From: an uncultured Oscillospiraceae bacterium
GTDB taxonomy: Bacteria; Bacillota_A; Clostridia; Oscillospirales; Oscillospiraceae
Direction: 5' to 3'
DNA: 14,259 nt
Assembly: GCA_944387745.1 (NCBI GenBank)
Contig: CALXGD010000183.1
Coordinates: 1-14,259 of the forward strand
A program made the position numbers and the translations under genes. Positions 1-7,243 of this stretch are shown in pieces (position 1 is the stretch's first letter; every line of letters begins with the position of its first letter). The notes under the pieces were generated by a model. That model was not told where the DNA came from. It worked only from the letters and a program-made list of their open reading frames with translations, and did no database searches.

Positions 1-603
1 CGCCAGATCAGCGAGCTCTACCCCAACATCACCGTCATCCACGGGGACGGCACCGACCAGGAGCTGCTGGAGTCGGAGCGGATGCCGGCCTCAGACGCCT
101 TTGTAGCCCTCACCGACCGGGACGAGGACAACCTGATCATCTCCCTGTACGCCATGCAGAAGGGGGTACAGAAGGTGGTGGCCAAATCCAACCGCCAGAA
201 CTATGCCGGCATCGCCCGGGCGGTAGGTCTGGACAGCGTCATCTCCCCCAAGCTGATCACAGCAGCCCAGATCCTCCAGGTGGTTCGGGGGATGCAGAAT
301 TCTCAGGGCAGTGTGATGAATACCTTTTACCGCATCGCCGACGGCTCTGCCGAGGCTATGGAGTTTACTGTCCGGGACACCACCCAGCACCTTGGAGTGC
401 CGCTGAAGGATCTGCACCTGAAGAGCGGTATCCTGCTGGCTGTGATTATGCGGGACCGGGAGATTATTATTCCTGAGGGCTCCTCCTACATCCAGGAGGG
501 GGATTCTGTGATCCTCATCTCCCGGGGCCGGCGGATCTTGGACCTGAACGACATCTATGAGGTGCCCTTTGCAGCTGCCATCCCCGGGAGCGACGGGGAA
601 TGA
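1..603 (+). CDS. trkA: Trk K+ uptake regulatory protein TrkA, C-terminal part (5' end outside window)
   Basis: This is the cytoplasmic NAD(H)/nucleotide-binding regulatory subunit that gates the TrkH potassium channel-like transporter. The frame is open from base 1, so only the last 200 residues are present. They begin in the second Rossmann-type RCK_N domain (the GDGTD stretch near residues 16-20 and ALTDRDEDN near 35-43 are typical of TrkA) and continue into a TrkA_C (RCK_C) domain over about residues 115-190, with PEG and EGD turns. Full TrkA proteins are about 450 aa, so roughly the first half is missing to the left. The TGA stop overlaps the ATG of the next gene (ATGA), which implies translational coupling with trkH and a shared operon. 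The family call is firm; the promoter and N-terminal domain cannot be seen. Confidence 0.93.
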   Translation, partial: RQISELYPNITVIHGDGTDQELLESERMPASDAFVALTDRDEDNLIISLYAMQKGVQKVVAKSNRQNYAGIARAVGLDSVISPKLITAAQILQVVRGMQNSQGSVMNTFYRIADGSAEAMEFTVRDTTQHLGVPLKDLHLKSGILLAVIMRDREIIIPEGSSYIQEGDSVILISRGRRILDLNDIYEVPFAAAIPGSDGE

Positions 604-2039
604 ATATCCGGTTTGTCTTTAAACTGACGGGCCGGGTGGAGCTGATCGTGGCGGCGACACTGCTGCTTCCCATGGGAGTGGCCCTGCTGTATGGAGAGAG
701 CCCGCGGCCCTTCCTGTATACGGCCGCTATTATGCTTTGCATCTGCCTCCCGCTGAGCCGAATCCCGGCTAAGCCTGCCTTCTTTCAGCGGGAGGGCTTT
801 GCCACGGTAGGCCTGATCTGGCTGGTCACCTGTGCGTTCGGAAGTCTGCCCTTCTGGTTCTCTGGATGTTTTGCGTCCTATGTAGATTGCCTATTTGAGG
901 CCAGCTCCGGCTTTACCACCACCGGTGCCACCATCCTGCCAGACATTGAGATCCTACCCCAGGGAATTCAGTTCTGGCGGTGTTTTACCCACTGGCTGGG
1001 GGGGATGGGGGTGCTGGTACTGGCTACGGCGGTGCTTCCCTCCCTGGGGGTGCAGTACCAGTACCTCACGCGGGCGGAGACACCGGGACCTATCGTCCTC
1101 AAGCTGGTGCCCAAGCAGGCTAAGACCTCCAAAATCCTCTACGGCATTTACTGTGCTATGACCCTGGCGGTGATTCTGCTGCTGTTTGGGGCGGGGATGC
1201 CCCTGTACGACGCAGTGGTCCACTCCTTCTCTATTGCCGGCACGGGGGGCTTTTCCAGCAAGAACGCCAGCTTTGCCGCCTATCCTCTGCCTGGGGTGGA
1301 TCTGATCGTGTCGGTATCCACTTTGCTGTTTTCCCTGAATTTTGCGCTGTTTTATCTGGTCCTCCGCCGCCGCTGGCGAGAGGCCTGGAAAAATGAGGAG
1401 CTGCGGTTCTTCCTGCTGGTAGTGGCCCTGGCTACGGTGCTCATAGCTTTAGATTTGAATCCAGTTTATCACAGTGGGGTGCTGGAGTCCCTGCGGTATG
1501 CCTTTTTCCATGTGACCTCAGTGATTTCCACCAGCGGCTTTTTTACCGAGGACTATGCCCTGTGGCCCCAGTTTTCCCAAATGGTGCTGGTGCTGCTCAT
1601 GTTCTGCGGCTCCTGCTCCAGCTCTACAGGGGGCGGCATTAAGTGCGCCCGGGTTCTGATCCTGCTGCGCAGCCTCCGCCGGGAGGTGCGGCAGATCGTC
1701 CACCCTCGGTGTGTGGAGGTCATAAAAATGGACGGCCGGGTGGTGGAATCGGCCACCGTGCGCATGGTGCTGGTCTTTTTGGCCTGCTATATGCTGATCC
1801 TGCTGATCTGCGGGATGATTATCTCTCTGGATGGGTACAGCTTCTCTGTCTCCTTCTCCTCCGCCCTGGCCAGCCTGAGCAATGTGGGCCCCGGCTTGGA
1901 GCTAGTGGGGCCTACGGGGAATTTTTCGGGGCTCTCCCCGCTGTCTAAAATCACCATGTCCCTGTGCATGGTGGTGGGGCGTCTGGAAATTTTCCCGGTG
2001 TTGGCCCTGTTCAGCTGTGCGGCGTGGCGCCATACATAA
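600..2039 (+). CDS. trkH: TrkH-type potassium uptake transporter, first copy
   Basis: This is a 479-aa integral membrane subunit that conducts K+ inward under TrkA control. The four pore-loop repeats of the SKT (TrkH/KtrB) superfamily are all visible, each with its filter glycine: SSGFTTTG near residues 102-109, AGTGGF near 213-218, STSGF near 310-314 and SNVGPG near 427-432. The intramembrane gating-loop segment STGGGIK lies near 342-348. Length and N-terminus (MNIRFVFKLTGRVE) are normal for the family. The ATG overlaps the trkA stop by 4 nt, so coupled translation is expected. The third pore loop reads STSGFFTEDY where the second copy reads STTGFATADY. That is a visible difference close to the selectivity filter, but its effect on ion choice or affinity is unknown. 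Confidence 0.95.
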   Translation: MNIRFVFKLTGRVELIVAATLLLPMGVALLYGESPRPFLYTAAIMLCICLPLSRIPAKPAFFQREGFATVGLIWLVTCAFGSLPFWFSGCFASYVDCLFEASSGFTTTGATILPDIEILPQGIQFWRCFTHWLGGMGVLVLATAVLPSLGVQYQYLTRAETPGPIVLKLVPKQAKTSKILYGIYCAMTLAVILLLFGAGMPLYDAVVHSFSIAGTGGFSSKNASFAAYPLPGVDLIVSVSTLLFSLNFALFYLVLRRRWREAWKNEELRFFLLVVALATVLIALDLNPVYHSGVLESLRYAFFHVTSVISTSGFFTEDYALWPQFSQMVLVLLMFCGSCSSSTGGGIKCARVLILLRSLRREVRQIVHPRCVEVIKMDGRVVESATVRMVLVFLACYMLILLICGMIISLDGYSFSVSFSSALASLSNVGPGLELVGPTGNFSGLSPLSKITMSLCMVVGRLEIFPVLALFSCAAWRHT

Positions 2040-2046
2040 CAAAATT

Positions 2047-2068
2047 ACGGGGGCCGGAGGGCCCCCGT
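2047..2068 (+). other. Intercistronic hairpin between the two trkH genes
   Basis: A perfect 9-bp stem, ACGGGGGCC pairing with GGCCCCCGT, encloses a GGAG loop. It starts 8 nt after the first trkH stop and ends 18 nt before the second trkH start. The downstream bases are only mildly T-rich and contain no continuous T run, so this is a weak or partial terminator at best. It more likely trims or stabilises the message and lowers expression of the second trkH relative to the first. Confidence 0.6.
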
Positions 2069-2086
2069 CTGTCAGGTGTTTGTATT

Positions 2087-3532
2087 ATGAACATAAAGCT
2101 TGTTTTAAAAATCCTGGGCCGTGTGGAAACGGTGGTGGCCTTCTCCATGGTGCTGCCTCTGTTCTGCGCCCTCCTCTACGGGGAGGACCTGCTTCCCTTC
2201 CTGTACAGCATGGCCATCATCCTGTGTATCAGTCTGCCTCTGTCCTTCCTTCCAACTCAGGACAACTCCTTTTACCTCCGTGAGGGCTTTGTGACGGTGG
2301 GCCTCATCTGGCTGTTTACCGGTGTAGTAGGGGGCCTGCCCTTCTTCTTTGAGGGGGGCGGCGGCTTCAACACCTTTGTGGACTGCATCTTCGAGACCAG
2401 CTCCGGGTTTACCACCACCGGCGCCACCATCCTCACCGACATCGAGTCCCTGCCTCAGGGTATCCTCCTGTGGCGGGCCTTTACCCACTGGCTGGGAGGC
2501 ATGGGGATCCTGGTGCTGGCCACCGCGCTGCTGCCCTCTATGGGGGTGCGCTCTCACTACCTGGCCCAGGCGGAGAGCCCCGGTCCGGTGTTCTCCAAGC
2601 TGGTGCCCAAGCAGTCCCAGACCTCCAAGATTCTCTACAGCATCTATTTCATTATGACGGCGGTGGAGGTTGCCCTGCTGAAGCTGGCGGGGATGCCCTT
2701 TTACGATGCCCTGGTCCACGCCTTCTCCACCGCTGGCACCGGTGGCTTCTCCAACCGGGCGGCCAGCGTGGGGGCCTATGACAGCGCGCTGATCGACGTG
2801 ATCATCGGGGTGTTCTGCCTGCTGTTTTCCGTCAATTTTGCCTTGTACTTCCTGGTGCTCCAGAAGCGGATCTGGGAGGCACTGAAAAGCGATGAGCTGC
2901 GCTTTTTCCTTATCGTGGTGGCCCTGGCTACAGTGGGCATCGCGGTGGATATCCTGCCCCAGTACGGCAGCATCCTCCAGAGCCTGCGCTACTCCTTCTT
3001 TCAGGTGGCCTCTATCATCTCTACCACCGGTTTTGCTACGGCGGACTATGTGCTCTGGCCGGCCCTCTCCCAGTTCATCCTGATTATGCTCATGTTCTGT
3101 GGGGCCTGCGCCGGCTCCACCGGCGGCGGCATAAAGTGCTCCCGGATGCTGATCCTGCTGCGTTCTCTCCGCCGGGAGATCCATCTCATTGCCCATCCCC
3201 GCTCAGTGGAAGTGGTGAAGCTGGAGGGCAAGACGGTGGACGACAGCACCCTGCGCTCTGTGCTGGCCTTCATCGGCTGCTATATGCTGATCCTGCTGGG
3301 AGCGGGGCTGATTGTCTCTCTGGACGGCGTGACCTTCGACGTGTCCTTCTCTGCGGCCCTCACCTGTCTGAGTAACGTGGGCCCAGGCTTGGCGGAGATT
3401 GGACCGGTGGGCAGCTTTGCGGAGTTCTCCCCTCTGTCCAAGCTGGTGCTGTCAGTGACTATGATTGCCGGACGCCTGGAGCTCTTCCCCATTCTAGTTC
3501 TGTTCAGCCCCCGCACCTGGAGCCGCCACTAA
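2087..3532 (+). CDS. trkH: TrkH-type potassium uptake transporter, second tandem copy
   Basis: This is a 481-aa paralogue of the preceding trkH, alignable end to end by eye. It shares the start MNIK/MNIR...LGRVE, the same four pore loops (SSGFTTTG near residues 105-112, AGTGGFSN, STTGFATADY, SNVGPG), the STGGGIKCSR gate segment and a matching C-terminus (RLELFPILVLFS). The frame is open further upstream, to an ATG at 1964 inside the first copy. ATG 2087 is chosen because it matches the paralogue's N-terminus and follows an AGGTG Shine-Dalgarno at 2074-2078 with 8-nt spacing. A terminator follows, so trkA-trkH-trkH forms one operon with one regulatory subunit serving two channel subunits. A tandem duplication with later divergence is the simplest origin. 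Confidence 0.95.
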   Translation: MNIKLVLKILGRVETVVAFSMVLPLFCALLYGEDLLPFLYSMAIILCISLPLSFLPTQDNSFYLREGFVTVGLIWLFTGVVGGLPFFFEGGGGFNTFVDCIFETSSGFTTTGATILTDIESLPQGILLWRAFTHWLGGMGILVLATALLPSMGVRSHYLAQAESPGPVFSKLVPKQSQTSKILYSIYFIMTAVEVALLKLAGMPFYDALVHAFSTAGTGGFSNRAASVGAYDSALIDVIIGVFCLLFSVNFALYFLVLQKRIWEALKSDELRFFLIVVALATVGIAVDILPQYGSILQSLRYSFFQVASIISTTGFATADYVLWPALSQFILIMLMFCGACAGSTGGGIKCSRMLILLRSLRREIHLIAHPRSVEVVKLEGKTVDDSTLRSVLAFIGCYMLILLGAGLIVSLDGVTFDVSFSAALTCLSNVGPGLAEIGPVGSFAEFSPLSKLVLSVTMIAGRLELFPILVLFSPRTWSRH

Positions 3533-3547
3533 AAATGACTCCTGACT

Positions 3548-3578
3548 CGCCCCGCCGCTTCTGCGGTGGGGCGTTTTT
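3548..3578 (+). terminator. Rho-independent terminator of the trk operon
   Basis: An 11-bp GC-rich stem (CGCCCCGCCGC with GCGGTGGGGCG, one G-U pair) has a TTCT loop and is followed by TTTTT. It lies 15 nt after the second trkH stop and separates the trk operon from hppA. Confidence 0.92.
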
Positions 3579-3622
3579 GCAGGATGGAATTAGATAAAAT
3601 GCTGTAAATTAAAAAATTATGC

Positions 3623-3651
3623 TTTCGTTTTTCGTCACACTGTGGTAAGAT
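3623..3651 (+). promoter_or_regulatory. Probable sigma-A promoter of hppA (extended -10)
   Basis: The -10 box TAAGAT at 3646-3651 is preceded by TGG at 3643-3645, giving a TGn extended -10. The -35 position 17 nt upstream (TTTCGT at 3623-3628) matches consensus poorly, as is common for extended -10 promoters. The surrounding 3590-3660 stretch is markedly AT-rich against a GC-rich background. The block CTGTGGTAAGATA (3640-3652) recurs with one change at the pfkB promoter. Confidence 0.6.
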
Positions 3652-3665
3652 AGAGATAAATCTTA

Positions 3666-3705
3666 GCACAATCTGAATCCGCTGGGCAAAAGAAATTCAG
3701 AGTGC
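3666..3705 (+). promoter_or_regulatory. Structured 5' leader hairpin of hppA
   Basis: Within the predicted leader, TCTGAAT (3672-3678) pairs with ATTCAGA (3695-3701). The helix extends, past a two-base AA bulge, by GCAC (3666-3669) with GTGC (3702-3705). The apical loop is 16 nt and purine-rich at its 3' side. The hairpin ends 5 nt before the AAGGAG ribosome binding site at 3711-3716, so it could modulate translation or mRNA stability. No known riboswitch class is recognised. Confidence 0.45.
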
Positions 3706-3725
3706 GAAAAAAGGAGTGTGCCCAT

Positions 3726-5804
3726 ATGGACCAGCTGTATTTGACGGGGTTCTTGGGAGCTGCTGCGGCAATTTTGTTTGCCTGGCTTCAGAGCCGCCGG
3801 GTCCTGTCCTTCTCGGAGGGCAGCGACGCCATGCAGAAAATCGCCTCTGCCATCCGCTCCGGGGCCAACGCTTACCTGAGAAACCAGTACGCCACGGTTG
3901 CCAAGGTGTTTCTGGCGGTCTTTGTCCTGCTGCTGCTCATGGCCTTTGGAACGGGGGGAGAGATGCTCTCTCAGTTCACGCCCTTCGCCTTCCTGACGGG
4001 GGGAATTTGGTCCATGCTGTCCGGCCTGGTGGGAATGAAGATCGCCACCAACGCCAATGCCCGCACGGCTCAGGCCGCCAGTGAGAGCCTGAATCAAGGC
4101 CTGCGGGTGGCCTTCTCCTCTGGCTGTGTCATGGGCTTTACAGTGGTGGGCCTGGGAATGCTGGATATCTCCCTGTGGTTTTTCTTCCTGCGGGTGATTG
4201 CGGCGGTGGACGACCCCGTGGTCCTGGGCAATATTATGGTAATGAACGGCATGGGTGCCTCCTTCATGGCCCTATTCGCCCGGGTGGGCGGGGGTATCTA
4301 CACCAAGGCCGCCGATGTGGGGGCCGACCTGGTGGGTAAGGTGGAGGCGGGCATCCCAGAGGACGACCCCCGGAACCCGGCTACCATCGCCGACAATGTG
4401 GGGGACAACGTGGGGGACGTGGCCGGCATGGGGGCGGATCTGTATGAGTCCTATGTGGGCTCCATTTTGGCCACCTTCTCCCTGGGCGCCTGCGCCGGCT
4501 ACGGCTGGGAGGGGATGGTTCTCCCCATTCTCCTGGCGGTGTGCGGCATCCTGTGCTCTATTGTGGGCACTTTCTTTGTGAAAACCGAGGAAAACGCCTC
4601 TCAGAAGTCTCTGCTGCGCTCCCTGCGCACTGGCACCTACCTGGCCGCCGGCCTCTCCGCCGTAGTCTCCGCCCCTCTCACCTATTTCCTGTTGGATAAC
4701 TGGGGCGTGTATGCGGCCATCCTCTGTGGACTCATCGGAGGCTGCGCCATCGGCTACTGTACGGAGTACTACACTTCTGACACCTACCGGCCCACCCAGA
4801 AGCTGGCCGCGGCGGCGGAGACCGGCTCCGCCACGGTGATTATCGGCGGCCTATCCCTGGGGATGCTGTCCACCATTGCCTCCATTCTCATTGTGGCCGC
4901 CGCCATTCTCATCAGCTTTTTCGCCGCCGGGGGAGGGGCCTCCTTCGACCAGGGGCTCTACGGCATCGGGATCTCTGCGGTGGGGATGCTGTCCACCCTG
5001 GGCATTACCCTGGCTACCGACGCCTACGGCCCGGTGGCAGATAACGCCGGGGGCATTGCGGAAATGGCCGGTCTGCCCAAAGATGTCCGGGAGCGCACCG
5101 ATGCCCTGGACTCCCTGGGAAACACCACCGCCGCTACGGGGAAAGGGTTTGCGATCGGGTCGGCCTCTCTCACCGCCCTGGCCCTGCTGGTGTCCTATGT
5201 GAATATCGCCAGTGAGAAGGCGGGGGAGGCTCTGGAGCTTTCTCTCACCAATCCCCTGATCCTGGTGGGGCTCTTCCTGGGGGCTATGCTCACCTTTGTG
5301 TTCTCTGCCCTGACCATGCAGGCGGTGCAGACGGCCGCGCAGTCTATCGTGGTGGAGGTGCGCCGTCAGTTCCGGGAGATCGCCGGGATCATGGACTTCC
5401 AGGCGGACCCAGACTACGCCTCCTGTGTAGCCCTGTGTACCAAGGGGGCCCTGCGGGAGATGGTGGTGCCCGCTCTGCTGGCCATTGTGGTCCCCATCCT
5501 CACCGGTCTGCTCCTGGGGCCGGAGGGTGTGGCGGGCCTGCTGGGGGGCGCGTCCGTCACCGGCTTTGCCATGGCCGTGTTCATGTCCAACGCCGGCGGC
5601 GCCCGGGACAACGCTAAGAAGTACATCGAGGCCGGTCACCACGGGGGAAAGGGCTCGGACTGCCACAAGGCCGCTGTGGTGGGGGACACGGTGGGAGATC
5701 CCTTCAAGGACACCGCCGGCCCCTCTCTGAACATTTTGATCAAGCTGGTGTCTACCGTGTCCATTGTATTTTCTGGCCTGGTAGTGGCCTTCCATATTTT
5801 GTAG
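3726..5804 (+). CDS. hppA: Membrane-integral inorganic pyrophosphatase, K+-dependent, probable Na+ (or H+) pump
   Basis: This 692-aa polytopic protein hydrolyses cytoplasmic pyrophosphate to drive Na+ and/or H+ across the membrane. The substrate motif DVGADLVGK begins at residue 197 and is followed by the second acidic cluster [15 protein letters not shown]; the C-terminal acidic motif [10 protein letters not shown] is also present. At the K+ switch the sequence is [10 protein letters not shown] (465-474). Ala469, where K+-independent enzymes carry Lys, marks the K+-dependent type. In TM6 the carboxylate is Glu241 in ADLYESYVG, four residues earlier than in plant H+-pumps (SYAES), a position shared by Na+-pumping members though not exclusive to them. 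Start 3726 is preferred over an in-frame upstream GTG (3702) because AAGGAG at 3711-3716 is 9 nt away. The gene appears monocistronic. Confidence 0.96.
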   Translation: MDQLYLTGFLGAAAAILFAWLQSRRVLSFSEGSDAMQKIASAIRSGANAYLRNQYATVAKVFLAVFVLLLLMAFGTGGEMLSQFTPFAFLTGGIWSMLSGLVGMKIATNANARTAQAASESLNQGLRVAFSSGCVMGFTVVGLGMLDISLWFFFLRVIAAVDDPVVLGNIMVMNGMGASFMALFARVGGGIYTKAADVGADLVGKVEAGIPEDDPRNPATIADNVGDNVGDVAGMGADLYESYVGSILATFSLGACAGYGWEGMVLPILLAVCGILCSIVGTFFVKTEENASQKSLLRSLRTGTYLAAGLSAVVSAPLTYFLLDNWGVYAAILCGLIGGCAIGYCTEYYTSDTYRPTQKLAAAAETGSATVIIGGLSLGMLSTIASILIVAAAILISFFAAGGGASFDQGLYGIGISAVGMLSTLGITLATDAYGPVADNAGGIAEMAGLPKDVRERTDALDSLGNTTAATGKGFAIGSASLTALALLVSYVNIASEKAGEALELSLTNPLILVGLFLGAMLTFVFSALTMQAVQTAAQSIVVEVRRQFREIAGIMDFQADPDYASCVALCTKGALREMVVPALLAIVVPILTGLLLGPEGVAGLLGGASVTGFAMAVFMSNAGGARDNAKKYIEAGHHGGKGSDCHKAAVVGDTVGDPFKDTAGPSLNILIKLVSTVSIVFSGLVVAFHIL

Positions 5805-5826
5805 GGCACACCGCCTGGAAAACAGG

Positions 5827-5855
5827 TTGCCGGAGTCGCACCGCTGTGGTATGAT
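5827..5855 (+). promoter_or_regulatory. Sigma-A promoter of the pfkB-ptsH-ptsI operon
   Basis: The -35 box TTGCCG (5827-5832) and -10 box TATGAT (5850-5855) are 17 nt apart, with TGG before the -10 giving an extended -10. Transcription should start near 5862, leaving a leader of about 120 nt before the kinase gene. Confidence 0.75.
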
Positions 5856-5861
5856 ACAACG

Positions 5862-5951
5862 TGAAACGTGGGAGAAGCCGGCGTAGCGAGCAGGGTGCCC
5901 GAAGGAGAGCCAGAATACGCTATGTCAGGGTCGCCTTTGGGCGGCCCCTGA
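5862..5951 (+). promoter_or_regulatory. Structured leader RNA upstream of the sugar kinase
   Basis: The leader has two visible elements. A long-range pairing is possible between GCGTA near 5881 and TACGC near 5916, around a purine-rich segment. A strong hairpin at 5925-5951 pairs TCAGGGTCGCC with GGCGGCCCCTGA (one bulged C, one G-U, TTTG loop). The hairpin is followed by AAAAA rather than T residues, so it is not an intrinsic terminator; it ends about 14 nt before the GAGGAAGGGG purine tract. I could not match the leader to a known riboswitch, T-box or RNA-antiterminator (RAT) site. A regulatory role is inferred only from its length and structure. Confidence 0.4.
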
Positions 5952-5984
5952 AAAATGAACTGCGAGGAAGGGGCAGGATGGGGT

Positions 5985-6941
5985 ATGCTAGATATTACCA
6001 CCATCGGAGAAATTCTCATTGATTTGACGCAGACGGGGGAGAGCGACCAGGGCGTGCCTCTCTTTGCCGCCTATCCAGGGGGCGCACCGGCTAACGTGGC
6101 CGTGGCCGCCGCCCGGCTGGGCGCCAGGACTGCCTTTGTGGGCAAGGTGGGCCAGGACGGCTTCGGCTCCTATCTGCTGCGGGTCCTCCGGGAGAACGGC
6201 GTGGACGTGACGGGGGTGCACACCGACCGGTCCTCCACCTCCATGGCTGTGGTCTCCGTCTCCTCCGGTGGGGAGCGCTCCTTTCGGTTCATGCGGGGGG
6301 CGGACGCCAATCTGTCCCCAGACGAGATCGATGAGGGGTGGGTAGACCGGAGCCGGATCCTCCACTTCGGCTCAGTGAGCCTCACCGCTGGGATGTCCCG
6401 CTCGGCCACCATTTTTGCCGCCCGCCGGGCCCACAAGACCGGCAAGCTGGTGAGCTACGACCCCAACTACCGCCCCAGCCTGTGGCGGGGCCGGGAGGAG
6501 GCCATGCAGTGGCTTCAGATCCCGCTGCCCCTGGCAAACCTGGTGAAGGTGTCCCTGGAGGAGCTGCCCCTGCTCACCGGCTCCCAGGACCTGGAGCGGG
6601 GCACCTGGATCCTGGAGGACATGGGTGTGCAGCTCTCTGTGGTCACCTTGGGGAGTGAGGGGGCCTTTTACCGCTGGCAGGGGCGCACCGGCCGTGTGCC
6701 GGGCGTCCCGGTGAAGGTGGCGGATACCAACGGGGCGGGGGACACCTTCCTGGGCGCTCTGCTCTGCCGGCTGGCACAGCGGGGGGAACAGCCTTTGGAG
6801 GGGCTGACAGGGGAGGAGCTGGAGGACATCCTGACCTTTGCCAACTGCGCTGCCGCCCTCACCTGCACCCGGTCCGGCGCGATGCCGGCTATGCCTACGC
6901 TGGAAGAGACCGAGAGCTTTGCCCGGCAGCTCAGGCGCTGA
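5985..6941 (+). CDS. PfkB-family carbohydrate kinase (fructokinase-like)
   Basis: This is a 318-aa cytoplasmic ribokinase-family kinase that phosphorylates a sugar with ATP. The sugar-binding PfkB signature GGAPANVAVAAARLG is near residues 33-47, VGKVGQDGFG follows, and the C-terminal anion-hole/catalytic motif DTNGAGDTF places the catalytic Asp at 253. GGAPANVA and overall length best fit fructokinases (ScrK/FrkB type), though keto-deoxy-gluconate kinases look similar. Start 5985 gives the family N-terminus MLDITTIGEILIDL and has AGGA (5975-5978) 6 nt upstream. An in-frame ATG at 5955 would add ten atypical residues without a ribosome binding site. It is first in an operon with ptsH (13-nt gap) and ptsI. 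The substrate is likely free fructose or a related ketose, which is inferred rather than proven. Confidence 0.88.
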   Translation: MLDITTIGEILIDLTQTGESDQGVPLFAAYPGGAPANVAVAAARLGARTAFVGKVGQDGFGSYLLRVLRENGVDVTGVHTDRSSTSMAVVSVSSGGERSFRFMRGADANLSPDEIDEGWVDRSRILHFGSVSLTAGMSRSATIFAARRAHKTGKLVSYDPNYRPSLWRGREEAMQWLQIPLPLANLVKVSLEELPLLTGSQDLERGTWILEDMGVQLSVVTLGSEGAFYRWQGRTGRVPGVPVKVADTNGAGDTFLGALLCRLAQRGEQPLEGLTGEELEDILTFANCAAALTCTRSGAMPAMPTLEETESFARQLRR

Positions 6942-6954
6942 GAGGGAGGTTCCG

Positions 6955-7212
6955 ATGCAGCAGTTTACCTATACCGTCACTGACCCCATCGGCCTTCACG
7001 CCCGGCCCGCCGGTATGCTGGTGAAGGCGGCCGGGGAGCTGGACAGCGAAATTACCCTCCACCTGGGGGAGAAGTCCGCCTCCGCCCGAAAGCTATTGGC
7101 CCTGATGATGCTGGGTGTCCGGCAGGGAGACACCATCACCGTGGTGATCCAGGGCGGGGATGAGGCGGCCGGCCGCATGGCCATGGAGCGCTTCTTTCAA
7201 GAAAATCTGTGA
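6955..7212 (+). CDS. ptsH: HPr-family phosphocarrier lacking the regulatory Ser46
   Basis: This 85-aa protein carries phosphate from Enzyme I to sugar-specific PTS EII components. The active-site motif GLHARPA places the phosphorylated histidine at residue 15, as in all HPr. Aligning its KSASARKLLALMMLGV with the KTVNLKSIMGVMSLGI region of Bacillus HPr puts Lys46 at the position of Ser46, the HPr-kinase target used for CcpA-dependent catabolite control in Firmicutes. The protein should therefore work in phosphotransfer but not in the classical Ser46-P signal. The frame is open upstream into the kinase gene, but ATG 6955 gives the canonical length and follows GGGAGG. It lies between the kinase and ptsI (31-nt gap), presumably cotranscribed. 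Confidence 0.93.
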   Translation: MQQFTYTVTDPIGLHARPAGMLVKAAGELDSEITLHLGEKSASARKLLALMMLGVRQGDTITVVIQGGDEAAGRMAMERFFQENL

Positions 7213-7243
7213 GAGAGACAGACGACATTACCGGGAGGCCGCC

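Noticed and set aside
2105..3196. Long minus-strand open frame (363 codons) antisense to the second trkH
   Set aside because: It is His/Gln/Gly-rich, lacks a ribosome binding site and mirrors GC-rich codons of an evident real gene. The same applies to the minus-strand frames at 4851-5795 and 11889-13151.
5862..5951. A known riboswitch class in the kinase leader (guanidine, ZTP, THF, c-di-GMP, fluoride or Mn type)
   Set aside because: None of the conserved cores I could recall is present. It is kept only as an unassigned structured leader.
6838..6954. In-frame upstream extension of HPr into the kinase gene
   Set aside because: It is proline/arginine-rich, overlaps a conserved gene, and would double the N-terminus of a family with fixed length. 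Similar reasoning removes the upstream starts at 7160 (ptsI), 1964 (second trkH) and 11751 (U32 gene).
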